A DNA stretch of 64,000 bases from DUZB01 sp963747555 (lineage in GTDB: Bacteria; Desulfobacterota; DSM-4660; Desulfatiglandales; Desulfatiglandaceae): assembly GCA_963747555.1 (NCBI GenBank), contig CAVVFZ010000014.1:186001-250000 (forward strand). Reading direction: 5' to 3'. Both the position numbers and the translations under genes were made by a program. Of the stretch, positions 37,367 to 45,688 are shown one piece after another. Position 1 is the first letter of the stretch; each line of letters starts with the position of its first letter. Under the pieces are notes generated by a model, which was given only the letters and a program-made list of their open reading frames with translations, was not told where the DNA came from and made no database searches.

Positions 37367-37785
37367 TACACGTAAAGACTGTTCATAAAGGAACTTGAGG
37401 CGGTGTAACGAGAAGAAAACAACAAACCAAAGGAGGCAACAGATGAAAAGATCAATCGTGCTTTTGGTAGGAATCATCACACTGGCCGTGACAGGTTGTG
37501 CCAGCCAGTCCCAGCTTCTCGACAACAAGCAAGGCATGGCCATGCAGACAGCACTGAGTCGGGGGCAGTTCGATTTGAACTGCCCGAACGCATCTACTGT
37601 CCTTATTTCCAGGGAAGTCATCCAACCCGCCGTAGAAAGCCCGTGGGTGAATGGGATTCCAAGGGCGGAATATACTATCGGCGTAAAGGGCTGTGATAAA
37701 CGTGGAACCTATGTCGTCATCTGCCCCGAGGGAGGGGATGGCTGTTATCCGGCCGGTCCCGGGGGATTCCACAAATGGTAAGCCG
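37362..37785 (+). repeat. Direct repeat, copy 2 (DUF1254 3' end plus lipoprotein)
   Basis: Second copy of the roughly 415-base repeat described at 29568-29984. Its lipoprotein frame is open, so copy 1 is the damaged one. The high identity argues for a recent segmental duplication within the array. Confidence 0.85.
37443..37781 (+). CDS. Small lipoprotein, intact copy
   Basis: A 113-residue lipoprotein: signal peptide VLLVGIITLAVTGCA with lipobox TGC, then ASQSQLLDNKQGMAMQTALS, FDLNCPNASTVLISREVIQP, GIPRAEYTIGVKGCDKRGTY and a C-terminal CYPAGPGGFHKW. The mature part has four cysteines beyond the lipidated one. It seems to travel with DUF1254 genes. AAAGGAGG precedes the ATG. Function unknown. 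Confidence 0.85.
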   Translation: MKRSIVLLVGIITLAVTGCASQSQLLDNKQGMAMQTALSRGQFDLNCPNASTVLISREVIQPAVESPWVNGIPRAEYTIGVKGCDKRGTYVVICPEGGDGCYPAGPGGFHKW

Positions 37786-37848
37786 GCTACTGTAGATCGA
37801 GATCACCTGACGGACAATGACCAGCTTTAAGAAAGGCAAAAAGGAATA

Positions 37849-38670
37849 ATGAGAAAACATATCAAACAAGCGATGAGAGTACTGGCCATAGGCCTCTTGC
37901 TCATGGGAATCCAGGGGAAGCTTCTTCTTGCCGCGGAAGAAAATACGGAGGAATTGGCCAAAAAGGCGCAAAACCCCGTGGCCGACCTGATCAGCGTCCC
38001 TTTCCAGAACAACTTCAACTTCGGCGTGGGTCCTGGTGACGATCTCCAGTACGTCCTCAATATTCAACCGGTTATTCCCATAAAACTGAATCCGGACTGG
38101 AACCTGATTACCCGCACGATCGCCCCGGTTATCGACCAGCCCGAGATGACTGTCGGGGCAGGAAGCACTTTCGGCCTTGGCGATATCAATACATCGCTCT
38201 TTTTGTCGCCCGCCAAACCCGGCAAGTTCATCTGGGGGGTGGGGCCTATCCTGCAGTTCCCCACGGCCACCGACGACGTGCTCGGCACGGGTCAATGGTG
38301 TGCCGGACCCGCGGCGGTCGGACTGGTCATGACAGGGCATTGGGTCGTCGGGGCGCTTGCCAACAACCTCTGGTCTTACGCAGGCGATGACGATCGGTCC
38401 AATGTGAACCAGTTTCTTTTTCAGTACTTTATCAACTACAACCTCCCTCACGGCTGGTATCTGTCTTCGGCGCCCATTATCACATCCAACTGGGAAGCGA
38501 GCAGCGGCAACCAGTGGACCGTCCCTTTCGGAGGGGGCGTGGGGAAGATTGTTCACATAGGGAAACTGCCTTTGAATATTCAGTTGCAGGCTTTCTACAA
38601 TGTGGCGAAGCCGGATCTCGCAGCGGACTGGTCCATGCGGTTCCAGATTCAGTTCCTCTTTCCCAAATGA
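37849..38670 (+). CDS. Outer-membrane beta-barrel protein
   Basis: A 273-residue secreted protein. The signal peptide (VLAIGLLLMGIQGKLLLAAE) is followed by a barrel-like pattern of alternating aromatic strands (LISVPFQNNFNFGVGPGDDL, YVLNIQPVIPIKLNPDWNLI, FGLGDINTSLFLSPAKPGKF, WGVGPILQFPTATDDVLGTG, IQFLFPK at the C-terminus). This matches neuromedin-U-like or phenol-meta-pathway-like transporters, which may pass hydrophobic compounds through the outer membrane. The short start MRKHIKQ resembles that of the gene at 38852. Confidence 0.78.
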   Translation: MRKHIKQAMRVLAIGLLLMGIQGKLLLAAEENTEELAKKAQNPVADLISVPFQNNFNFGVGPGDDLQYVLNIQPVIPIKLNPDWNLITRTIAPVIDQPEMTVGAGSTFGLGDINTSLFLSPAKPGKFIWGVGPILQFPTATDDVLGTGQWCAGPAAVGLVMTGHWVVGALANNLWSYAGDDDRSNVNQFLFQYFINYNLPHGWYLSSAPIITSNWEASSGNQWTVPFGGGVGKIVHIGKLPLNIQLQAFYNVAKPDLAADWSMRFQIQFLFPK

Positions 38671-38851
38671 AATCATAAAAATCAAAAGAGCGGAAAGTGG
38701 GGAATTTGGACAAAAATCATGTTGCATTTGTATTAGGCTGGGAAATCGACGATACGGTTGCGATAGTCAAGATCACCATTCCCAAGAGTTTTGAGCGAAC
38801 GGGAAAAGAAAGGGGAGCGTTATGAGGAGCATGCTGAAGGAGAAAAGCCAA

Positions 38852-39439
38852 ATGAGAAAACGTATCAAACAATTGTTTATGGGATTTATCATCAATATGA
38901 TACTCATAGGGCTGTGCGGACCGACGCTCTTTGCGATGGATGAAAAGGAAATTTTGCAGGAGAGGTATCGCATTAAGGAAATGGCTCAGGAAGCCTTGTC
39001 GACGCTCTACGAGATCCAGCCCGGTGCACGGTACGCGATTGAGCACGCCGCGGGGTACGGCGTATTCAGCACCTTCGGCATTAAGATCTTCTTCGCAGGT
39101 GGTACGACGGGGAAAGGGTTTGTTTTCAACAACCGAACGCAAAGATATACCTATATGAAAATGCTCCAGGTTCAGGGAGGTCTGGGCCTGGGGATAAGTA
39201 AGAACAGGGTGATTTGGGTGTTTGAGACGCAGAAGGCACTGAACGATTTCATCAATCTGGGCTGGGATTTCGGAGCCAAAGCCAGCGCTGCCGCCATGGT
39301 CCAGAACCAGGGTGGCATGTTCTCCGGGGCAATTTCCGTTGCGCCGGGTGTGTACCTGTATCAACTCACGGAAAGCGGGCTTGCGGCCGAGTTAACGGTC
39401 ACGGGTACAAAATATTTGAAGGATAATGATCTAAACTGA
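38852..39439 (+). CDS. SYLF-like lipid-binding domain protein
   Basis: About 195 residues from the ATG at 38852, chosen for a GAAGGAG site; an ATG at 38822 adds ten residues. Signal peptide FIINMILIGLCGPTLFAMD, then ILQERYRIKEMAQEALSTLY, HAAGYGVFSTFGIKIFFAGG, TGKGFVFNNRTQRYTYMKML and a C-terminal GAISVAPGVYLYQLTESGL. The GYGVFSTFGIKIFFAGG and QGGLGLGI features resemble the SYLF/YSC84-like core, but the sequence is divergent. It lies between an outer-membrane barrel and the lipid ABC operon, in keeping with a lipid-related role. Confidence 0.65.
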   Translation: MRKRIKQLFMGFIINMILIGLCGPTLFAMDEKEILQERYRIKEMAQEALSTLYEIQPGARYAIEHAAGYGVFSTFGIKIFFAGGTTGKGFVFNNRTQRYTYMKMLQVQGGLGLGISKNRVIWVFETQKALNDFINLGWDFGAKASAAAMVQNQGGMFSGAISVAPGVYLYQLTESGLAAELTVTGTKYLKDNDLN

Positions 39440-39498
39440 TGGACGTGAAAGCGGCATAGTAAACCAAACCGAACAAATCTTACGATGCGGTTTTAATT

Positions 39499-40630
39499 AT
39501 GAGCGATGCAGCGGTTCAATTTAGTCTGACCGGCGAAGAGATCCTGACTGTCCATTTGAACGGAGAATGGCGGATGGAGACGGATGCCCCCTCCACGGAA
39601 CCAATGATGGAACAACTGGACCGGCATCCTTCCATCAAACGCATGGTTTTTGATGCAGACGGAGCTCGGTTCATGGGACAGCAGCCTTCTGATCTTCTTT
39701 TTTGAGATCTCAAAACTGGCCGCCACAAAGCAAATAGAGGTTGAAAAGGACGGCCTGCCCGCCGGGGTCAGACAGTTGATCGACCTGGCCACGGCGGTAC
39801 CCAAAAAGGAAGATGCAAGCCAAACCGTAAGCCGTGCGGGTTTTTTTGCTCGGGTGGGATCGGATGTAATCGATTTTGCGAAATCCGCCGGCGAACTGGT
39901 CACCTTTATCGGCGCGGCGTTTGACGCTTTTTTACGAATGCTCACGGGCCGTGCCCGGTTCAGGGCTTCCGACCTGGGGCTTTTTATGCAGGAGGTAGGG
40001 GCACAGGCCGTACCGATTGTTTCCCTGATCAGTTTCTTGATCGGTCTGATTCTGGCATTTGTGGGCGTCCTGGAATTAAAGCTTTTCGGCGCTCAGGTTT
40101 ACGTGGCCGACCTGGTGGGGATCGCCATGGTTCGGGAGATGGGGGCCATTATGACCGGAATCATCATGGCGGGCCGCACCGGGGCCGCCTATGCGGCCCA
40201 ACTGGGAACCATGCAGGTCAATGAAGAGATCGATGCCCTGGAGACCCTGGCCGTTCCCCCCATGGAATTTCTGGTGCTTCCCCGCATGGTGGCATTGGCC
40301 GTGATGATGCCCTTTCTGGTCCTTTACGCCGACCTCATGGGAATATTAGGGGGCGCCCTTGTGGCGGTGGGGATGTACAATATCAATATTCTCGTTTACT
40401 TAAACCGGACCAAAGACGCCGTGGGGCTCAATGACCTGTTTATCGGTCTGTTCATGAGCCTTGTTTTCGGTATCCTGGTGGCCCTCTCAGGGTGCCTTCG
40501 AGGCATACAGTGCGGCCGCAGCGCCTCCGCGGTTGGGGATGCAGCCACTTCGGCCGTGGTTACAGGGATCGTGTCCATCATTATCGCCACGGCGCTGATT
40601 ACGGTCGTTTGCAGCATTTTGGGAATTTGA
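39499..40630 (+). pseudogene. mlaE: MlaE-like lipid ABC permease with N-terminal STAS domain, frameshifted once
   Basis: Permease of an Mla-type phospholipid ABC system with a fused N-terminal STAS-like domain (MlaB-like): LTVHLNGEWRMETDAPS and RMVFDADG. One extra base near 39665 (GACGGAGCTC) shifts the frame; removing it gives GLGSWDSSLLIFFFEISKL and the rest. The MlaE membrane part follows in one frame: AQAVPIVSLISFLIGLILAF, REMGAIMTGIIMAGRTGAAY, AAQLGTMQVNEEIDALETLA, VPPMEFLVLPRMVALAVMMP. Total about 376 residues. First of four coupled genes. The single shift could be a sequence error. Confidence 0.85.
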
Positions 40631-40648
40631 TTTCGGAATGTGAAAATT

Positions 40649-41449
40649 ATGGAAAATAAAGAACCGTATATATCGGTGGTGGATCTCACCATGGCTTACG
40701 GAGATTTCGTGGTGATGCGGAATCTGAATTTCAGCATAAACCGTGGCGACATCTTTATCATCATGGGAGGAAGCGGCTGCGGAAAAAGCACGCTCTTAAG
40801 GCATATGATCGGGCTCAAACCCCCTGCAAAAGGGGACATCCTCTACGGGGATTTCAACTTCTGGAAAGCGGACCAGGCAAAGCGTCAGCAGATGATGCGG
40901 AATGTGGGCATCCTTTATCAGAGCGGCGCCCTGTGGAGCTCGATGACCCTGGCTGAAAACGTGGCCCTGCCACTGCAACAGTATACAAAGTTGAGCAAAG
41001 AGAAAATCAGAGACCAGGTCTCTCTGAAATTAGCCTTGGTGGCGCTCTCCGGATTCGAGGATTTCTATCCTTCGGAAATCAGTGGCGGCATGCGCAAGCG
41101 GGCCGGCCTGGCGCGGGCCATGGCCCTGGATCCGGAGATCCTTTTTTTCGACGAGCCGTCAGCGGGCCTGGATCCCGTGAGCGCCAAACGGCTGGACGAT
41201 CTGATCCTTCAGCTTCGGGACAGCCTTGATGCCACCGTGGTGATCGTGACCCATGAATTGGCCAGCATCTTTGCCATCGGCAACAACTCCGTGTTTCTGG
41301 ATCCTGAAAGCCGCACCATGATTGCTTCGGGCGATCCCAAAAAACTCCTGGCGGAAGACCATGACCCGAGGGTCCAGACCTTTTTGAGGAGAGGAGAAGC
41401 AGAAGGGAATATCGGAGTTGATTCAGGAGCATGTGGAAAATGTGTCTGA
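40649..41449 (+). CDS. mlaF: MlaF-like ABC ATPase
   Basis: A 266-residue ABC ATPase (ATG at 40649; a GTG at 40640 is an alternative). Walker A is GGSGCGKST at 40-48, the Q-loop reads GILYQSGALWSSMT, the signature SEISGGMRKRAGLARAMA and Walker B ILFFDEPSAGLDP are complete, and the H-loop is VIVTHEL. The QSGALWSSMT sequence is typical of MlaF-type lipid transporters. It energises the MlaE permease encoded 18 bases upstream. Confidence 0.9.
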   Translation: MENKEPYISVVDLTMAYGDFVVMRNLNFSINRGDIFIIMGGSGCGKSTLLRHMIGLKPPAKGDILYGDFNFWKADQAKRQQMMRNVGILYQSGALWSSMTLAENVALPLQQYTKLSKEKIRDQVSLKLALVALSGFEDFYPSEISGGMRKRAGLARAMALDPEILFFDEPSAGLDPVSAKRLDDLILQLRDSLDATVVIVTHELASIFAIGNNSVFLDPESRTMIASGDPKKLLAEDHDPRVQTFLRRGEAEGNIGVDSGACGKCV

Positions 41450-41518
41450 TGAGTGAGATTTGGGTGAGAAAGTTTGGGGCTTTAGAAAGTATTGGCGGAA
41501 TCAGGGGGGTGAAAGCAA

Positions 41519-42605
41519 ATGGCCAAACAGGCAAGTAAAACCGTTATCGGAGTCTTCGTGGTCGGTTCCATAGCCATGTTGATTGCAGCGGTGATTATTT
41601 TCGGCAGTGGCGACCTATTTAAAGAGAGAATAAAATTCGTCATGTTTTTTGAAGACTCGGTCAAGGGTCTGGCCGTTGGCGCCCCGGTAATCTGGCGCGG
41701 AGTGCAGGTGGGTTCCGTAAGCAGCATCGTTTTGCAGGCCAATCCGAAAAAACTCACCATCGATGTTCCTGTTGTCATAGAGTTCGATCCGGATCGCATA
41801 GAAATAGAAGGGAAAAGGAGCCGCAATCCCAGCGCGGAGCTGAAGCGCCTGATTGCCAAAGGGTTGCGGGCCCGGATGGCGATCCAAAGCTTTGTGACCG
41901 GTTCCTCCATGATTGAAATCGACTTTCTTCCGGACACCCCCGTACGGTTGACCGGTCTCGATAAAAGGTATCCCGAAATTCCCACCGTGCGATCGGCCAT
42001 GACCAAACTGACCAGTAAACTGGAGAACCTGCCCATTGAAAAAATTGTCGGCAGACTCGACAACATCCTGGAGACTCTTAGACAGCTTGCTCAAAGAACC
42101 CGAGATTAAGGAGATGGTGCACAATTTGAACGGGGCCAGTAAGAAGCTTGACCAGGTGTTGGATAACGCGGATAAACTGGTTCTCAATGCGGACAGTCAA
42201 CTCGAAAAAGATCACGGAAACCCTCGATAACAGGATGAAGGACCTTGTCGGAGGGAATGCAGACAACCATGGCGGATGTAAAAATACTGTTGAAAAATAC
42301 GTCAAATGACCTGCATGGGGTATCCTCCGACCTCAGGAAACTCCTGCAGAACGTAGACGTAGAGGTCAAGCCGGTGATGCAGGAAATCCATACCGTTCTG
42401 ATTTCGGCGAATAAGGCCATGGACGGAGCAACAAAGACGCTGGTTACCGTGGATGGTTTTGTAGGCGACCGTTCGGATACCCGGCGGAAACTGAATCGAA
42501 CATTGGATGAATTTACGGCGGCAGCCGAATCGCTCAAATCGCTGATGGATTATCTGGAGCGACACCCGAACGCGTTGCTGAATGGGCAAAGGAGGCGCAA
42601 AATGA
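41519..42605 (+). pseudogene. mlaD: MlaD/MCE-domain substrate-binding protein, frameshifted
   Basis: MCE protein of the lipid ABC system. An N-terminal membrane helix (FVVGSIAMLIAAVIIFGSGD) is followed by the MCE domain (FFEDSVKGLAVGAPVIWRGV, GSVSSIVLQANPKKLTIDV, FVTGSSMIEIDFLPDTPVRL), then a helical coiled-coil-like tail. Frame changes near 42072, 42200 and 42580 split the tail: DSLLKEPEIKEMVHNLNGAS, KILLKNTSNDLHGVSSDLRK and YLERHPNALL. The likely stop at 42603-42605 overlaps the next gene (ATGA). The MCE part itself is intact. The product should ferry lipids between membranes. Confidence 0.82.
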
Positions 42606-43236
42606 TGACAAAGAAAAAGTTTCGGAATGTATGTTCCCTGTGGGTGCTTTCTGAGTATTTTTTGCCGTAATGCTGGTCGGGTGTGCAGGAGCAGCGGCCC
42701 GTCAACATTTTATATGCTGCGTTCCATGGAAGGCTCTCGCAGAAAGTTTATCGACGCCGCGTGACAGTGAAAAAGCCTATCCGTTCTCGTGGGTCCTGTT
42801 ACGCCTGCCCGGCTACCTGGATCGCACCCAGATGGTTACGGTTGCCGGAAAAAACGAAATGGCCCTGGATGAATTCAATCGCTGGGTGGAATCGCTACGG
42901 GACAGCTTCTACAGGGTGTTGCAGGAAGATCTCTCCTCGCTGCTGAAAACACCCGAGGTGTACAGGTATGATCAGGAAGTTCAAACTCCGTGGACTTATC
43001 AAGTCTTTATCGATGTTACCCGTTTTGACTGCGCGCCCGGAGGGGAGGCGGTTTTAACCGCCTTCTGGACAGTAAAAGGCATGGGACGACAGCACCGCAG
43101 CCACAAGGCGTAAATCGATTTTTCGCGCTCCGGTTTCAGGTATCCGGTTTTTCCAGGGTTGGTGGAGGCCCAGAACCAGACCCTAACCGCGTTCAGCCGT
43201 GAAATAGCCGCGGCCATTCAGTCCTTGCGGCACTAA
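42602..43236 (+). pseudogene. PqiC-like (DUF330) lipoprotein, frameshifted
   Basis: ATG at 42602 overlaps the end of the MCE gene, with AAAGGAGG upstream. A basic start (MMTKKKFRNVCSLWVLS) leads, after a frame change near 42640, to a lipobox-like VMLVGCAGA. The PqiC/DUF330 body follows: RLPGYLDRTQMVTVAGKNEM, LDEFNRWVESLRDSFYRVLQ, DVTRFDCAPGGEAVLTAFW, and after another shift LTAFSREIAAAIQSLRH. PqiC subunits are outer-membrane lipoproteins of MCE systems. Finding one with MlaE/MlaF-type partners makes a hybrid operon. Further shifts near 42750 and 43080. Confidence 0.78.
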
Positions 43237-43290
43237 AATTGTGAAAAGAGTTTGCGATCACAGCATGTTGAGAGGAACTTCAAATAGATA

Positions 43291-43326
43291 AAAAAAGGCT
43301 TCACGCTATAAGTGCATGAAGCCCTT
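43291..43326 (-). terminator. Rho-independent terminator of the tRNA-Leu gene
   Basis: On the minus strand, a GGGCTTCA-TGAAGCC stem (7 bp, TGAAGCC at 43317-43323 on the plus strand) closes on a 13-base loop and is followed by a run of T's (A's at 43291-43296 on the plus strand). It starts about 12 bases after the tRNA 3' end, as expected for a terminator. Confidence 0.75.
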
Positions 43327-43334
43327 TTAAATCC

Positions 43335-43422
43335 TGGTGCCTAGGACGAGAATCGAACTCGTACGGAGACAAGCTCCGAGGGATTTTAAGTCCCTTGCGT
43401 CTACCTATTCCGCCACCCAGGC
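43335..43422 (-). tRNA. tRNA-Leu (anticodon UAA)
   Basis: An 88-nt minus-strand tRNA with encoded CCA. The acceptor arms GCCTGGG and CCTAGGC pair with one G-U. The anticodon loop CTTAAAA holds UAA, reading leucine UUA (and UUG by wobble). The long variable arm (CGGAGCTTGTCTCCG) and the TTCGATTC T-loop are those of a leucine tRNA. Confidence 0.95.
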
Positions 43423-43594
43423 GAGGGGAGAAACGATTTTGTGACCAGGTTTTTTCCAATAAAGATTATGCGGAAGATTTGGACTTTTATCATGGCTGAG
43501 CCGCAAGTGTCAATTTGTAAATTTTTCGGAGATGCCTCTACCCCACCACCCGTCGTTCCCGTGCATTGACTATGGACAGGCTTTTCCCGGTCAT

Positions 43595-43933
43595 TCAAAA
43601 CGGGGCATCATCGTAGTCTTCAGGAGGCACGTCATTACGGTGTGTTTGCATGGTCGGCTTCCCTGAAGACGGTTGATCTCCTTCCAGGTTTTGAAGAAAA
43701 AACTTCAGGAGCCTGATCGCCTCTTCCCGGCTCCCGAGTTTGATTTTCCACGGCAGGCTTTTGTCAATCGGTTGCTTGCTGCCGTCTTTCTTTTGGGGAT
43801 ACATCCATTCCATAAAGGTCTTCCCGTCCTTTTGTTTTGCCGCAACGAGGGAAAACTCATTCCGATATTCATTGAGGACAACGCCGTCCCCAAACTGGCT
43901 GTCTTCATATTCGTAAAAGATGTCCTGCGCCAT
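43595..43933 (-). CDS. Conserved-looking hypothetical protein
   Basis: A 112-residue soluble protein: MAQDIFYEYEDSQFGDGVVL, YRNEFSLVAAKQKDGKTFME, a lysine-rich KKDGSKQPIDKSLPWKIKLG segment, a helix REEAIRLLKFFLQNLEG and an acidic, proline-rich tail ending DVPPEDYDDAPF. No known motif. It starts at the ATG after AAGGAAAGGAAAC (minus strand). Function unknown; tRNA genes often flank such small accessory genes. Confidence 0.6.
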   Translation of the reverse strand: MAQDIFYEYEDSQFGDGVVLNEYRNEFSLVAAKQKDGKTFMEWMYPQKKDGSKQPIDKSLPWKIKLGSREEAIRLLKFFLQNLEGDQPSSGKPTMQTHRNDVPPEDYDDAPF

Positions 43934-44141
43934 GTTTCCTTTCCTTTTCCCTTACAATTTGAGTGAATAGTGAAAAGGCAGACACTCCGCCTCTTCCCAT
44001 AAGAGATGAAGTCCGATCAGCCTGATTTGGGCACTCGGATTCGGGGCCTTCTCCATGAAAGTTGATTCGCCATTGCTCGAAACCCTCTCAAAAGATAAGA
44101 ATTCAACGTATCTTATTCAAAAACCCTGGCAGTAATGGAGT

Positions 44142-44310
44142 CACAGGGTCTTTTTTGCTGCCGCATCTTGGATCGACCTTCACTGACCATTGAGAGGTCC
44201 TTTCAGGCTGGTACAAAAATTAATGCCGATTTTTCGAGGACCTCTCCGTACCAGCCTAAAAGGACCGGTGCTCCACAGGAATCAGATGCGGCAGCAAAAA
44301 AGGCCCTGTG
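44142..44310. repeat. Nested inverted repeat, long hairpin of about 170 nt
   Basis: Outer arms 44142-44168 and 44284-44310 are complementary at 26 of 27 positions (one G-T), with GCTGCCGCATCT in the left arm. Inside, arms 44196-44214 and 44248-44266 share GGCTGGTAC/GTACCAGCC with one or two mismatches, and the loop is about 33 bases. It has no coding capacity. It could be a MITE, a REP-type element, or a structured RNA. 43934-44141 and 44311-44385 hold no gene. Confidence 0.75.
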
Positions 44311-44385
44311 GCGGAATGGCTTTGCTGAACCCAAACATGGTACCAGGGAATTTGAATAGGATACAATTCAACGCCATTCTTTGTC

Positions 44386-44607
44386 TCATGGCGAATTCTT
44401 TGTATACAATTCCCTGGCTTGAGGATATTTTTCCATGAGGATTCTGGATTCGGTGGAAATGCGTTGATCTTCGGGTTCTTTATCGAGCAGCATCTTTAAA
44501 ATTTCCAGGGATTTATCAAGGCGGTCTTTCATCGCATGCATTTTGCTCATGCCCAGGTGGGCGTATTTATCGTACCCTATGGTTCTTTTCATTTTATGGG
44601 AAGTCAT
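44386..44607 (-). CDS. Small basic hypothetical protein
   Basis: A 73-residue protein from the ATG at 44607, preceded by AGGAGG; in-frame starts further upstream lack that site. It is basic and helical (TSHKMKRTIGYDKYAHLGMS, MKDRLDKSLEILKMLLDKEP, STESRILMEKYPQARELYTK). I recognise no family. The tail carries an LxxLL-like pattern but nothing diagnostic. Confidence 0.5.
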   Translation of the reverse strand: MTSHKMKRTIGYDKYAHLGMSKMHAMKDRLDKSLEILKMLLDKEPEDQRISTESRILMEKYPQARELYTKNSP

Positions 44608-44903
44608 CCGGCCTCCTATCTTTTCTACAGGTATTTTTGTTGATTTGATGGGTTTGTATGCTCGGGACATGTTTCCCACAAGCAAACGATGGAAGAGAAT
44701 TTCTGAGAATCCCACGGCCTTTTTCACAGATTGTCATATGGGTGGAAATCTGTCAAGAATTGAAACAACGGATCCGTTATGAAGATCTTGCATTTTTCAA
44801 ATATCCGTAAGAATTTTCTCTCAGATTTTTCTTGCCTTTTGCCCCAAACTCCTTTAATGATTGCCCGCGATTTTCTGGATGGGCTTCAATAAAGGATTTC
44901 TTA

Positions 44904-45512
44904 ATGGGCATACATGACCTCGAAAAAAAAGTTCTGCACACATACAGGGATCTGGACCGGCAGACAAGAGATTTTAAGCTCCGCTCGGGGTTGCGGTGCG
45001 GGATTAGTTGCGGCGCCTGCTGTGAGAGTCCCCACGTGGAAGCTACCGCACTGGAATGCCTGCCCCTGGCCCATGCCATATTCCGCCGCGGCAAGGAGGA
45101 GGACATTTCGCTTATCCTTGATAAAAATCTATCTGAAGGCATTTATGGTTGCGCACTCTACCTCCCCGACTCGGAAAACTCGGGACTCGGAAGATGTTCC
45201 TTTTATCCGTTCCGGCCGCTGATCTGTCGTCTTTTCGGGTATGCCGCCAGAAGAAACAAATATGGAAAACTGGAGTTGTCTTTTTGCAAAGTCATGCAGA
45301 AAAGCCAATCCGAGGACCAAAGATCGATTCCCGCAGATGCCCTGGAGTCTTTCAATCCACCCATTTATCAAACCGCATTTCTTCGAATTGCCTGTCTGGA
45401 GCCGGCCATCGGCTTCCGTTTGCAGCCCATTAATAATGCGCTGATGGAGGCCATGGAATACGTATACTGGCACAGGCCCGGAACCTGGTCCGGTTTCAGA
45501 AAGGCCGCATAG
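44904..45512 (+). CDS. YkgJ-type cysteine-cluster protein
   Basis: About 203 residues from the ATG at 44904. It belongs to the YkgJ (zinc/iron-chelating) family: an N-terminal CGISCGACCESP cluster, a GCALYLPDSEN-like CxxxG segment, and CSFYPFRPLICRLFGY, the second half of the metal site, followed by a further FCKV. Such proteins are predicted metal-binding and of unclear role. Another family member lies at 56340-56648. Confidence 0.78.
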   Translation: MGIHDLEKKVLHTYRDLDRQTRDFKLRSGLRCGISCGACCESPHVEATALECLPLAHAIFRRGKEEDISLILDKNLSEGIYGCALYLPDSENSGLGRCSFYPFRPLICRLFGYAARRNKYGKLELSFCKVMQKSQSEDQRSIPADALESFNPPIYQTAFLRIACLEPAIGFRLQPINNALMEAMEYVYWHRPGTWSGFRKAA

Positions 45513-45608
45513 AAATCACCCCTTTGTTGAGTGATCCCACCCGATGTTTTCCAACAGAATTCTCCGAAAATTAATTTCATAAAAATTTGATTTATTGTAA
45601 AATTTATG

Positions 45609-45637
45609 TTGACAACTATTTGCCTTTGAAATAGGCT
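45609..45637 (+). promoter_or_regulatory. Possible sigma70 promoter of the GntR/molybdenum-hydroxylase operon
   Basis: TTGACA at 45609-45614 is a consensus -35 box. With 17-base spacing the -10 region is TAGGCT (45632-45637), only three of six positions of consensus, in an AT-rich stretch about 50 bases before the regulator start at 45689. The weak -10 suggests that activation or alternative spacing is needed. Confidence 0.4.
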
Positions 45638-45688
45638 TTTTCACTATGAATAGCATTCACAATTTATGAGCTCTTCCAAAAAAAACCG

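Noticed and set aside
37717..38727. Minus-strand frame of about 336 codons across the outer-membrane barrel gene
   Set aside because: The plus-strand product has a signal peptide and barrel pattern and fits the operon direction; the opposite frame has neither.
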